DNA of 64,000 bases from Vitis vinifera (Eukaryota; Streptophyta; Magnoliopsida; Vitales; Vitaceae): the NCBI RefSeq assembly GCF_030704535.1, contig NC_081811.1, positions 423,501-487,500 of the forward strand. The letters run 5' to 3'. Positions 47,332 to 64,000 of the stretch are shown piece after piece. Positions within the stretch are counted from its first letter, which is position 1, and the number at the start of each line of letters is the position of its first letter. Under the pieces are notes generated by a model. It worked only from the letters and a program-made list of their open reading frames with translations, did not search any database and was not told the origin of the DNA. Position numbers and translations under genes: made by a program.

Positions 47332-47534
47332 ATAACTTCATATATATGACAAAACAATATTATTAAAATCAGTTATAATAACTTGATAGCATTGATATAA
47401 CTTTGATTATAAACAAAATCAAATAATTTGTTTATAACTTTTAACAATATGTAACAAAACAAATCAACAATAATATAAATAACTTCAAGTTTAAGATACG
47501 AGAATTACCTTTAGAGCAATTCGTGCTGATAATG

Positions 47535-47835
47535 TGTTGTAAAACAAGGACAAATATAATGCAAATCAAAGTAATAGAGATAAAATATATCTTACTTTGA
47601 TATATAATATGGAAGAAGGAATCAAAGAAGAAAATTGAGAAAGTGAAAGAAAGAGAGAGAGAGAGAGAATGAGAGGAAGAACTTTCTTCTTTTTCTCGGG
47701 ATGCTCTTACATGGGAGGGGTAAGAAGCCTTTTATAGGCTTCACATTATGAACTCCCATTACTCATCTTAAAGATGAGTAAATGGAGTTCATAATGACCA
47801 TCAATGTGGTCATTCATTACTCTTAATTTACAACA
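47535..47835 (-). repeat. Right (5') LTR of the young Copia element
   Basis: 301 bp, the promoter-bearing LTR. Its minus strand contains a TATA-like 'tataaaaggc' and a CT-rich leader. Confidence 0.93.
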
Positions 47836-48118
47836 ATTAGCAAGATTACAAAAAGTAATTGCCCTTTTGCTTCGGTCAAAGAAAATAAAAATCCATAAAT
47901 TTTTATTTTATTTTTTAATAACTTCGGTTTTATATTATTTATTTATTAACAATAAGTAACCAATTTTATGTTGTATATTTATATAAAACAAAAAAGTATG
48001 AAAAAAAAAAAGATAAATAAATAAGTGGCGTTGAAAAAGTGCTTTAGAAATTCGTTTTTATTTAACCACAAGATATATAAGGGAAAAATTAGAAGGAAAG
48101 AGCGAAGGAAAAAGGAAT

Positions 48119-53988
<5,870 letters not shown>

Positions 53989-56406
53989 CATGAGTTCCAA
54001 TCTATCTGATGGGCATGATAGCACTCCCACTTTTGGTAAGAATAGTTGCCCAACTTGATCTCATGATCTTTTAGCAAATATGTTCCATTTGGGTTGCTGG
54101 AGCTTTTCAGTTTGCCTTGGTTCCTTTCCCTTTTTTGATTTAATGAGACATTTTTAACAATGAAACACCAGTCCATCAATAGAGCTTCAAACCATAGGTA
54201 TTATTGCTAAACCCAAAATGCTATCATGTGGCCACAAAAACAACTTTTGTTGTATTCCTGTGTTCATGTTTTTACTGCAAAGTCTTCTCAAAATTTGAAA
54301 TTCTATTTCCTCAGTTCACTACTCATGTCAACAGCACTAGATACGGGTATATGACTGGAATGTGATCTATTCTCCTGAAGGCAGGTCTGGAAATGTCTGC
54401 CAAAACATTCCCTTCTCTAATTACTAGATTAGGCTCTCCTTGGCATGCCTCTTGAGCTATAGCATTGCATGTTACTGTCTATTATAGGCCTAATGAAACA
54501 CAAGATGAACAATTGTCTCTTTGTTTCTGTTAACATTAAGCACATTGGGTTTAGTCTCTGCTTCTACTTTCTAGTTCTTGTTTCCCTTTAAAGGTTGTCA
54601 TGCAGGGTCAGTTCCACAAAAAATTTGGCAGATTGATGATTACTGGCCTAGCTTGAGAATTTCAATCCTGCATGGCCTAGTTGCCATTGGGTTTCTATGG
54701 AATTTGTCCCACCAACTGGATCTAGCTGCACTAGTTTAGATGCTAGTTCTAACTCCATACTTTAGAAAGAAGTTATAGGCATGTTTAGCCACGTTGTTGA
54801 GAGCAGTTTTTTTTTTTTTTTTCAGAACAGTTCTTCAAAACAGTTCTCAATTGTTTTCAAGAACAAAATCCTGTTTGGAATTCAAATATAAAAAACATTT
54901 TACACGGCTTATTTTTTGTATATTATGTATGATGCAAATGTTTACAAAATATTCTATATCTTTTCAATTTTTGTTAAGGACACTCTACAAAAAAATAATA
55001 AACTAAAAACCTCATATTTGTTCCCAATAACAACCTGCTTTCAGAATAAATCTTGAATTTTCATTAGGCTGTTCCAAGCGACAAAATTTTAAAGAAATTT
55101 TCATTTGGTACAATCATATATTTTACTTTGTAAAAATATCATTTTTCTTTCCGTCCTACAAATTCCTCACTTTGGCCTTCTTAAAACTGCAGGAGAAACC
55201 TAACAATAAACTGGTCAATGACAGGAAACTGAGGTATGAACATGCAGCGGAAATGGAGCCTTACTAGAGGAGTGCAGATCCTGCTGGGGGCCAAGGGTTC
55301 TCCTACAAACTTGTTACTGTAAATTTTCTTTTCCTTTATAGGAATTTGAGTAACTTAAAATTTGCCTTTCATCATTTTCATTGACATTTGGTTCAGGAAA
55401 CAAATAAATCGTCTGATATGCGTTGTTGATTTCCATAATGAAGGGTTTACCCTTTTTTTGCTCCATTGGAGTTTTTATAGGTGGCAAAGCCTCTAAATTT
55501 GAATTCCTTTGTTGACAGAATTCAACTGTTTTGACCATTGATCGAAAAACTCTGATGATCAAGACTAAAAAATATTATTTGATTTAGGATTCTTTAGCAA
55601 TGCTTTCAAAAATTGATTTAGCAAAATAGTTTTTCAGAATTGCCCTTAAAAGTAGATCTTAATTGCTTTGAGGAACGAACATCCATCTGAAATTCAAATA
55701 CCAAAAACAATTTGGTAAACATATTTGTCAAACTTGAGTTCAAAAAAACTGTTTTCTTTATATTTTTTGAATTGTTCAACCATTAGTTTCTCATTTCAAT
55801 TTTCAATTTAAAACCAATAACCATTCAAATTTGAAGGCTAAGCCCTTACTCACCACGGAACCAAACCTTGAGGAGTCATCAAGATGCGAACCTGGCAGCA
55901 TGTGCTTCTTTTTTACTAAACAAAAATATGAGAAAAACAAATCATGATGACCATAATAATCTTAAAGGGAAATGATTTAAAACCCAAAAATGCTAGATTA
56001 CAACTTCGTCGATTGACCTCTTATCCAAACAGATAATGCTACAAAATAAAAATAAAATAAAATAAAATAAACAAAGACAAATTCCCCCATGAGCCCCGTA
56101 TGCCACAGCTCTCGGCTACAACACCTCAAAACTTTCCCAAAATTAATCACTGGTTCACAGCATAAATAATAGAAAACAAGTTATGACGTGAAAACCAGTT
56201 TGAATCTAAACCATCCACACGTTTTCATGAAGCTATTATGGAGGTTTAGGAAAACTATAGTTTAATCCAAAAGAAGAACCAAATAAAGGGAAAAACAGAG
56301 GCAGCTGTCTGCCCTCTGGGCTTAAGTACCCGAAGTTTCATGAGTTGGGAGGAACAAAGAGCAAGGGCATTGTGATGAGACATTGCCAGGATCACATGCA
56401 TTTGCT
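53989..56406. other. Intergenic DNA between convergent genes
   Basis: Contains the 3' flanks of glutathione reductase and of UTP18, which converge here. Several short open stretches have no recognisable domain. No transposon ends were seen. Confidence 0.6.
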
Positions 56407-58113
56407 CTATGCATGCTGGTAATGATGCAACTTGTAGAGCAACACTTTTCCAGCGGCACTTCCCACTGCCATGAAACCTCCACCAGGGCTAAAATCCAAA
56501 CAACGTGGATAATGCAGAGTCCTATTCGGGGGAGGCCAATTCGAGAATACAGTATATGATGGAATGTGTATCAGCTTTAAACTGTTCTTCTTCATGCTGG
56601 AACTGATAGCCAATATCTGAGCATCATTGTTAAATTTCATAAAATCCACTTTGGTGGTTACGTTCTCTATGGTTTTCATTGGTTTCCTCTTGCCGCCTAA
56701 AAACTCTTCTTTATTGTAAACATTCACAATCCCACTGGCCGAACCTGCAGCAAACAAAGCTCCACTTGGGGAAGCACAGAGAGCTGTACCATTTATGCAG
56801 CCTTCATCTGTACCTTTATGGAAGCAAGTCCTTGTTCTCAAGTCCCAGTGGTAAATATGTCCGTCTCCACCCGAGCTCAATAATTGCCGCCCATCATCAG
56901 CAAAAGCTAATGAACGAACAGTTCCATTCATCTTAAGGGTTCCAATCAGTTCCTTTGTTTTTGATGAAACCAACAAGATGTAACCTTCATTGCCCACAAA
57001 GGCAATGGTACCAGAATCAGGGGAAACCTCAAAAGCTTCCAAGCTTTTCTCCTCCCTACCAATCAAGGGTCCTATTTTATCAACTTTGGCTTTCACTAAA
57101 TCAAAGCTGTAAAAGAACTTTCTTCGCCCCGCTATGATAACCTGAGACCCATCAGGCAAGAAAGATGCTTTCCGAATAGGGCAATCTTCAAGGAAGATAC
57201 TTTGAATTTTGGTGTTCCTTCTGCCATCAATTTGAAAAAATCTGACCCTTCGGTCTAGTCCAGCAGTAAGCAGCAACTGAGCATTACAATGGAATTGAAC
57301 TGAATTAATAGGACCATTGGAAGGATCCTCTGCATTTGCATCTACCAGTCTTGAATATTCCAGAAGTCCAGGCAACAATTTTGTACCGCTTTTCACAACC
57401 AGGTCTTCATTTGTCCGAAGGATATCATCAACGGCTTCAACATCCTTATGACCTGGAGCAATCACTGCCCCATTTTCTTCATCTGATGATTCACCATAAT
57501 CAGAGCTGTAAGTCCTCGACCATGAATCAAGTTGGGCCCACTCTGTTCCTGGATTCAGCTTAGCATGCTGAGCTCTCAATCGTGAGACATAAACCGAACC
57601 AGAAATTAAACTCTCATCCTCTTCCTTCCTCAGCTTCCTCAATCTGTTAACTTTAGAAATATTTATATTGGTTTTCTCCTCTTCTTCATCCACCCAGACG
57701 GGTTTCCTTTGCTTGGTGTCCTCTTCACCACTACTTTCCTCTGGGAATTCTGCATCCTCCTCATAAAAAGATAGAGCACTATTAGCTGATCGATCAGTGA
57801 AGAACAAAGTAGAATCTTTCTCTGCCTTGGTTTGTACTTCTTCCTCACCTACCTTCCCAAATTCAACTGGGTCATAGAGAGATCCAAACAAAAAGTTCTC
57901 CAGCTTCTTCATTTCTCTTTCCTCCTCAACTTCCAGTTGCTTATCCTCTTCTTTGTGTTCTTTCTTCCTCTTCTTAGTCCTTAAAATATCTGGAACCAAT
58001 TCCTTTCTATCTTCATTTTCATTTCCTTCCAAAGGTGAAGGCACATCAACATCCTCCCTTTTAGTCTTATTGACTCGGTTTTTACGGAGAATATTTTGAG
58101 AAATTAAACTCAT
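56407..58113 (-). CDS. UTP18: U3 snoRNP-associated protein UTP18 (WD-repeat)
   Basis: Intron-free CDS of 568 aa from MSLISQNILRKNRVNKTK. A longer in-frame ATG at 58164 lies in the upstream intron, whose acceptor is at about 58130, so it was rejected. Residues 1-~230 are highly charged (Lys/Glu/Asp) and low-complexity with several acidic runs, as in UTP18. The rest is a WD40 propeller: SVQFHCNAQLLLTAGLDRRV, VIIAGRRKFFYSFDL, LLSSGGDGHIYHWDLR, LFAAGSASGIVNVYN, then CLDFSPGGGFMAVGSAAGKV. Yeast Utp18 belongs to the UtpB part of the small-subunit processome and acts in 18S pre-rRNA processing in the nucleolus. The 5'UTR intron and promoter carry motifs common to plant ribosome genes (see next entries). 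Confidence 0.93.
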   Translation of the reverse strand: MSLISQNILRKNRVNKTKREDVDVPSPLEGNENEDRKELVPDILRTKKRKKEHKEEDKQLEVEEEREMKKLENFLFGSLYDPVEFGKVGEEEVQTKAEKDSTLFFTDRSANSALSFYEEDAEFPEESSGEEDTKQRKPVWVDEEEEKTNINISKVNRLRKLRKEEDESLISGSVYVSRLRAQHAKLNPGTEWAQLDSWSRTYSSDYGESSDEENGAVIAPGHKDVEAVDDILRTNEDLVVKSGTKLLPGLLEYSRLVDANAEDPSNGPINSVQFHCNAQLLLTAGLDRRVRFFQIDGRRNTKIQSIFLEDCPIRKASFLPDGSQVIIAGRRKFFYSFDLVKAKVDKIGPLIGREEKSLEAFEVSPDSGTIAFVGNEGYILLVSSKTKELIGTLKMNGTVRSLAFADDGRQLLSSGGDGHIYHWDLRTRTCFHKGTDEGCINGTALCASPSGALFAAGSASGIVNVYNKEEFLGGKRKPMKTIENVTTKVDFMKFNNDAQILAISSSMKKNSLKLIHIPSYTVFSNWPPPNRTLHYPRCLDFSPGGGFMAVGSAAGKVLLYKLHHYQHA

Positions 58114-58129
58114 CTTCAACAATTTATTT

Positions 58130-59247
58130 CTGCAAAAACATGCAAAATCCAATTGCAAAGACATAAATACTTAAATCTCGGCCCCTGGATTTGAAAAAAC
58201 AAACTAAAGAAACACTATGAAAAAATTATAGTCAAGCGTTCCAAGATAATCAAGTTCAACATTGTCATTTCAAATCACCAAACAAATGAAAATTTGGGCA
58301 AATGGAGCAATCATACATGGCTAAACTTCAGAACATCATGGCTCCAGCATTTAAACCTATTGTATTTAGCCATAGAACATGTAACAAAAGTGAAGGAAAT
58401 TTTGAGGGAAAGAAAATAGGGAGGAAACATACAAGGAAAGAGAAAGTGAAAGAAAATGAAATATAAATTTAAAATTAATAAGTTTTTTATATGCTTCTTT
58501 AAACATGCTTCACTTTTTTCCCCTTCTTTATAAAGATTAAATAATCTCAAAATGTATAAGTTTCTAACTAATTTTATTTCTATTTAATTTTCTTTTATAT
58601 TTTTTATGGTAAACCAAACATACCAAAATAATCTGTCTTAAGCACTTTTTCCTTTTCTAGAACCAAACGAAGTATTATGGATTCCAAAACACTACCAATT
58701 TCCTAACATTCAATAGAATGTCGATCACATTCAAGTTAAAGCAAGCAAAACATGAAAAGAGACATGAGAGATTATCAGAGATCAAATCAGTGAATTTCCA
58801 TCAACGACACATTATCCAAACCCAAATTTCATAACAATTTGCAGCAAATCAAATTAAGCTATAAGGTTCTACAACATCAATGCCGGAACCACCATTTCTT
58901 CTACTGTTTCCAAGCACAAACGAATTTAGATAAACAATTTCCAGCACACCCAGGTTCGGAAAAAGCACAAAAACTTATCCCTTGTTCTTAGGGGAAAAAG
59001 GACAACAAATTCCACCAAAACTCCCAAACAAAATATAGAAATATATAACCCATACTATACTGCTATAACACATATGAAGCCACTCAAGTACATCTTTCTC
59101 ACTTGGAATTGCCAAAAATTTGTAAAATAAATTGTCTCTTCACTATAAAAATCGTTCTCCATCGGTTGTCAACACATAATACGACATATTGAATCCAACA
59201 GAGAAAAAAAACAAAAGTTAGGGTTTAGGGTTAGGGTTTAGGGATAC
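58130..59247 (-). other. UTP18: 5'UTR intron of UTP18
   Basis: The minus strand reads cgccag/gtatccc at the donor (exon ends 59248) and ttttgcag/aaataa at the acceptor (exon resumes 58129), 16 bases before the ATG at 58113. The intron is about 1.1 kb. Long first introns of this kind often raise expression in plants. Confidence 0.7.
59218..59243 (-). promoter_or_regulatory. Telo-box cluster in UTP18 first intron
   Basis: On the gene's strand, three to four overlapping AAACCCTAA/AACCCTAACCC motifs start only about 5 bases after the donor. Telo-boxes are a known element in plant ribosomal-protein and ribosome-biogenesis genes, often close to the transcription start. Confidence 0.75.
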
Positions 59248-59466
59248 CTGGCGGCGGTTTCTTCCAACTCCGTCAGTCCTGAAGGAAGCTAAAGAGAAAT
59301 GAGGTAAGGATGATCGAAAAAGGGATACTGAGTCGGAGAACTGTTTCCGGAAGTCAGCGTCAGCGACCGGAGCAATTGACGGCGACGAATGTGAGGTTCA
59401 CACCACGTGAAACGGTGAAAGGAGAAGAATACCGAGAGTCGTAATATTGATCAAGTACTACTGAGT

Positions 59467-59492
59467 TGGGCCGGATGGGCCAACCCGGCCCA
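59467..59492. promoter_or_regulatory. Cluster of three TGGGCC (site II-like) motifs upstream of UTP18
   Basis: TGGGCC at 59467-59472 and 59476-59481, and its complement GGCCCA at 59487-59492. Site II elements (TGGGCY), bound by TCP factors, typically act together with telo-boxes in ribosome-related promoters. They are about 220-245 bp upstream of the 5'UTR donor. Confidence 0.7.
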
Positions 59493-59896
59493 TCCATGAG
59501 AATATTTTCAAAGAATAAATAATTTATTTAAAGGGTATATAACCTTTTTAAAGATACAAATAAAATTGGGCGCTATACGGTTACACTCAATCGCAAAGCA
59601 TCAGGATTAAAATGCTTAGTTTTTGCATTTTTCATCCATAAAAATTACAATAATTTTTAAAAAAAAAATCTTTTACTAAGAACACTATCAAACATGTTTT
59701 TATTTATATTTAAATTTTTATATTTTTATTCAATGGCTTAAATTTGACGTTTTTCATAATGTACAATTTACAATTTATATGCTTTCACAATAGTGAAAAA
59801 AGGTCCAAATTATAATTTTTTAGTTTTAACACTAGTTTTGCTTCAAGTGCAAGATTTGTGAACAATTAAGTAATGAAGTGATTATTATGTAATTTT

Positions 59897-60249
59897 TGTT
59901 ATAACTGAAGTAATGAATGTCACCCCATTAATGTTAATTAAGTATTATTTATGACTTCCATTAATACTTATTAATGAAAACTATTAATGTTATTTATGAA
60001 TTTCATTAATATTCATTAATGGGGATATTAATGAAAGTCATTTGGAAAGCCGGTAAAAGAGCTTCCCTTCTCTTATAACATACATCCCAATAAAAATAAA
60101 GAAATTTTATTCGTCACATTCTCTCTATTTTTCAGTCTCTCAACTTTCTCAACTCTCTTTTCTGATTTCTTCTTCCCTATTATATATCAAAGTAAAATAT
60201 ATTTCATCTCTACTCCTTTGATTTGCATTGTATTTGTCATTGTTTTACA
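59897..60249 (+). mobile_element. Solo LTR of a Copia family related to the young element
   Basis: Starts TGTTATAACTGAAGTAATG and ends TGTTTTACA. Its last ~130 bp are very like the complement of the LTR at 42053-42354 (shared strings tattatatatcaaagtaa and tttgatttgcatt, and the CT-rich leader). No internal sequence or second LTR follows, so it is a solo LTR, in plus orientation. Exact ends are uncertain; 'taattttt' flanks both sides. Confidence 0.7.
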
Positions 60250-62306
60250 ATAATTTTTAATTATTTAATAAATATCATAGAAAAAACAATTTAAGAAAAA
60301 TGAAATAAATTTTAAAATATTTATATTAAAAAATATATTATAAATTCGTGACAACTCCATGCATATGTTTTAATATTAATATTGTATAATAAAAATCTAT
60401 ATACAATTGACTATTCTTATTAAATTAATTAATTTTAATTTTAATTATTTAATAATAAAAAAACACACATGCTATCATTTGTTGAAGCTCGAGGTGGTGA
60501 GTATGGCATAATTAAATAGGATTTGTTGGATGATATTTTAAAACATTAAAATAATAATTTTATTCATACGATAATTCTTACTCTTATTAAATTAAAATAA
60601 AAGGAAGTATATATTAATTTATACTTAAATTTGGATATTCTACAAACACAAGAAACGGTAGGCTCCCATTTTATGACACCTATCATAATTATAAAATAAT
60701 TATGTTTTAATTTTAAATTTTAAATTTTAAATTCAATTAATTATTTAAATAAAAAATAGTCACAACAAAACTGTGTCATGATAAAACTTAAATTTAAAAT
60801 TAATTTATCATTACCTATGATTCTATATAAATGAACAAATCATTGGAGAAAAAAAAAATTGAGGGTAGAGCATTAAAAGTCTGGCCAAAAGGGAAGGGAA
60901 AATGGGAAATCAACGTAACGTCTTAATCCATGAATTTAAGCCCACCTTTGGATTTGTAGACATGATAAAAGTCATAATTGGTATCCTCGTTGCTAGTTAG
61001 AGGGTTTGATTTTCTCAACATGGCTTAGGTTTTTGTGCACCTAAGTCACACTATTAAACCAATAAAGTGGAGTGCATGGTCAATTAAACCATTATGACTT
61101 AACCCTAACCCTATGCTTCAAGGCTAATTAAGAGTAATTAAAGTCATAATTTGATGAATTAGTCTTGCACCCATCATGTCGTGGTCTTTTTAAAAGAGTT
61201 TCCAAGTCATTTTTTAAGTCTTAAATAATAGGTTGGTGGGTTAAAAAAAATGTGGCTTTAACTCCTAGTTGGTAAAGGTCGTCCATGATAACAGCAATAG
61301 TAAATTGCAAGTGATGTGTTTTTCACATGATAATGGCTGCCAGTTGCTAATTTTTAATCATGATTCCCTTTCTACAAATTTGTATTTTTTTATTAATAAC
61401 TTAGTGACATGTCTAATCAACTATGTGTTTGTTTTTTGCTGCTGAAAAAGCACTCATTCTACGTGATATCAAAATTGTAATTTGGGCTATTTAGCCTATA
61501 ATAGAATTTGGGTGTAACACGTAAAACTATGATATAAAATAATAAGATTGCTTGATATATCCCATGTTCAAAATATGAAAATAAAATAAATTTGTGGCCT
61601 ATATATAAATATACATGGGTTTTTTTCATTTACATATACATGTTGAAAGTCGGGATGACCAGGAGTTAATGATATCTACATAGAGGAAGGTTAAAAAATC
61701 TTCTTTTAATTTTAAGTTTTAAAGCTACGAGCTTAATAATTAAACAAAGGAATGAATAATTGCAAATGATATCACTATACTGTGTATAAACACTTTTTAA
61801 TTGTGCATATGCATTAAAGTCGTAGAAACCGATTAGACCAAATGAACAATGTTTTTATGAATAAAATTTTAATATTATATATGTACGAGCTTATCTTGAA
61901 TTTGTAAATGATTTTTAAGAATGTGAAGTTCAATGAATGTTATTTTTTTCATTTGAATGAGATTAAAATGTAAAATATTAAGAATAGACTAGTAATTTCT
62001 TCTTCAATAACATATTTGGTTTTTTATATGGTATCCAATGCTTATCATTTAATATCCTTACCTAATCCTTTCGCATCTTTATCACACATACAATGACAGA
62101 TACGACTCATAGTTTAAAATTTTAAAATAAAATTAATGTGTTCATAGGCAAAACAAATCTTAAAAATTAATAAAATTAAAAATAATTACGCATAATTATC
62201 AAAAAAGACAGATGTAAATAAACAAACTACATATATACTTGTTGTTTTGTACAAATGGAGAGGACCCAAAACTGGAAGTAGGCTATAGCCATGAGTCAAA
62301 CCATCT
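60250..62306. other. AT-rich intergenic DNA
   Basis: Low-complexity AT-rich sequence upstream (in window order) of the lipase 3' end. No genes or element ends were recognised. Confidence 0.6.
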
Positions 62307-64000
62307 CTATTGGCCAGAAGAAAGGCCTAGCTGGCCGAGGTGGTGGTGCATATCTGCATGGTTATGGTCGTGTAACTCGTGCTTGGGCCGCTCCGGCTGC
62401 ACCCACCGCCCATCGCTGCTTCTGACCATGCCTTTGTTCTCGTCCTGCCTCCAGTACGGGGGAACCAGGTAGTGATCCTTCAAGAAATCAGATGCCTTGT
62501 TCACCAGCGCTGGGTCTCTCCCACTTGCCAGCACAAATCTCTGGCCTTTCCCGTGGTATCTGCAGAACCGATCATACTCAATAAATTAATATTTTTTTAA
62601 AGTACGGTGGAACATATTATTATGATTATTCAGTTGCTTGTATGGTTATCTCACCTTAAAGGACTTATTATAAAATTCATAATGTCGCCACCCACAACAG
62701 TCCTAAGTATCGTGTGACACATGATGTTGGCCATTTGGGGTGGAATCTAAAATGCTATGGTCTCATCGTTGTGTCCCATCCTATAAAGTCCCTAGGCCTC
62801 CTACTTCTAAATTTTAGCTTAATATATAAATAATAAATTTAAGTGATAAGTGATCGGACGTGAGTCTATTTAGAGTATTCTAGATCATATAGATTAAAAA
62901 CAACAAACAAATATTTTAATAATATTTTTGATAATGCCTTGTATAAAGTTTTAAATTGTAATCTATAAGTAACTTTTTAGATTTTTAAAAATCAATTAAA
63001 TACCTAAATTTTATAAGAAATCGCCCTGAAACCCAAGTGAGCTTGAGTGTTTGGATTAAGAGAACATATGAAAAAGTCATAATAAGCGACTGATCACTGA
63101 TGGAATCACTGGGGTCATTTTCTAGGATTTTAAAATTTTATCAAACAGTAGACACTATCTCAAAGGGAAAATACTAATTTAAAAATTACTATTACCTAGA
63201 TTTTTAAAAAAGTTGATTAAACATTCAGCTTTGGTAATTAAGGAAATCTTTTTCATATTTTTGAGGCAATACTAACCCATCCAGCAAATGCAGGTGAGCC
63301 TCCAAGTTATGGGCGGAAATGGGATCGGCGTTCTGCTTCAAGAAGGGCGAGTTCTTGTGGTCCAGCGCCAGCTCCACCCCAACATGCGAGTAGCTCCATG
63401 GCAACCCCTCCGCCAGTTTCATCACCATCGCCGGCACTTGCTCATTGAAAAACAGCCCCGGAGACTTGGGCACGACGTCGTGCACGTTCACCACCCTCAG
63501 CACCTTCACCCCTAGCCCCTCCAGCCGCTCCTTGAACCGAACATTCCCCACTCTAGGCCCGGAGAACGAGAGCACCGACACCGGCAGCACCCGCCCGTTG
63601 TTGAGCACGTTCAGCCCCGTCTCCGCCACGTCGTACGCGCTCAACACCGCTAATGCGCCGCCCAGGCTGTGGCCGGTGAAGGTTATGCTCAGTTCTTCGT
63701 TAGGGTACATCTCTATCAAACGCTTTACCTCCGTCAGAATCTGCTCCCGAGCTGAGAATTTGCAGAACTTGCAGCTCTCGTCCTTGTCCGTATACAGGTC
63801 GAGGAATCCCGACTCCACCTTAACCGTCCGGTCAGGGCAGGGAATGTTCTCCGACGATACTGGCTTCAGAAAGTCCATCAGGTCCGCGATCCACTCCAGT
63901 CTGGTCACCGTGCCGCGCCAGGCGATGGTTATGTCCCGGCGCCCTAGAACTCTTGATTTTTCGTCGTTCGACACGGCGACGTATCCGATCCAGTTCGCGT
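62307..64000 (-). CDS. Phospholipase A1-Igamma-type lipase, chloroplastic (partial, 5' end beyond window)
   Basis: Two exons seen: 64000-63277 (open at the window edge, beginning ANWIGYVAVSNDEKSRVLG) and 62559-62307, joined in phase through LLDG-YHGKGQRF across a 717-bp intron. Class 3 lipase features: ITIAWRGTVTRLEWIADLMD, the nucleophile elbow TGHSLGGALA (Ser), the catalytic Asp in VVNVHDVVPKSPG, and the His in WSYSHVGVEL. The C-terminal part (ASDFLKDHYLVPPYWRQDEN, KGMVRSSDGRWVQPE, then a His-rich HDHNHADMHHHLGQL tail) matches PLA1-Igamma1/2 of the DAD1-like family, which hydrolyse the sn-1 acyl chain of plastid lipids. Exon 1 is clearly GC-richer than the surrounding DNA. The transit peptide and N-terminal part are outside the window. 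Confidence 0.93.

Larger units (their letters stand above)
42053..47835 (-). mobile_element. Young, nearly full-length Copia retrotransposon
   Basis: LTRs at 42053-42354 and 47535-47835 (302 and 301 bp) differ by about five substitutions and one indel (about 98% alike). A perfect 5-bp target duplication ATTAG flanks it (42048-42052 and 47836-47840). A polypurine tract adjoins the left LTR (complement of ctcccccttgg, 42355-42365), and a primer-site candidate adjoins the right LTR (complement of ttcgtgctgataatg, ending 47534). Reading leftward, the order is gag, zinc knuckle, protease, integrase, reverse transcriptase, RNase H, the Copia order. A few stops and frameshifts break it into five frames, so it is probably not autonomous. 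Confidence 0.95.

Noticed and set aside
54600..54740. Possible exon after an acceptor-like 'catgcag' downstream of glutathione reductase
   Set aside because: Short, no matching neighbours or recognised protein; probably 3' flank.
58114..58164. Longer UTP18 start (MSLQLDFACFCRNK)
   Set aside because: The extension runs across a clear intron acceptor (tttttgcag) into the 5'UTR intron; MSLISQN is the natural start.
59218..59243. Interstitial telomere tract
   Set aside because: Only a few units at a splice donor of a ribosome-biogenesis gene; better explained as telo-box regulatory motifs.

Overview
The window is nuclear DNA of a woody eudicot. It has AT-rich intergenic sequence, spliced genes with GT-AG introns, a plastid-targeted enzyme gene and nested plant transposons. 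From memory of its gene and Copia LTR sequences, grapevine (Vitis) is my best guess; this is inference, not a search result.

Positions 1-40564 are a decayed tandem array. The repeating unit holds a gene for the RNA polymerase III subunit RPC8 (RPC25/NRPC7) and a gene for a small secreted protein made of near-identical 38-residue repeats. The order is: RPC8 copy 1 (only its last intron and last exon, 1-1769), peptide gene 1 (7221-7898, intact), RPC8 copy 2 (10401-12790, pseudogene), peptide gene 2 (23154-24051, frameshifted), RPC8 copy 3 (37186-40564, seven exons, intact, 192 aa). Two large insertions split the second half. One is a 7.85-kb Mutator-like element (14843-22692) with a 9-bp target duplication, a dead transposase, palindromic arrays and captured host exons. 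The other is an old minus-strand Copia element (26095-36798), itself invaded by a 1.08-kb hAT-type element carrying an oligopeptide-transporter fragment (26305-27386) and by a 4.3-kb TG...CA element carrying a ubiquitin-protease fragment (30308-34605).

Positions 42053-47835 hold a younger, almost full-length Copia element on the minus strand, with 5-bp target duplications, LTRs about 98% alike, and a gag-protease-integrase-RT-RNase H order broken by a few stops.

Positions 48119-64000 are a conserved gene region. It has chloroplast-type glutathione reductase (ten exons, 559 aa, plus strand), the WD-repeat ribosome-biogenesis protein UTP18 (minus strand, intron-free CDS, with a 5'UTR intron carrying telo-box repeats and upstream TGGGCC motifs), a solo Copia-type LTR, and the 3' part of a chloroplast-type phospholipase A1-Igamma lipase that runs off the right edge.

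The least ordinary feature is the multi-repeat peptide precursor. Each repeat begins with a PVPPSA(A)S core resembling the active end of IDA/IDL-type plant signalling peptides. The gene has its own TATA box and signal peptide, and has been duplicated with RPC8. No RNA genes or CRISPR arrays were seen.
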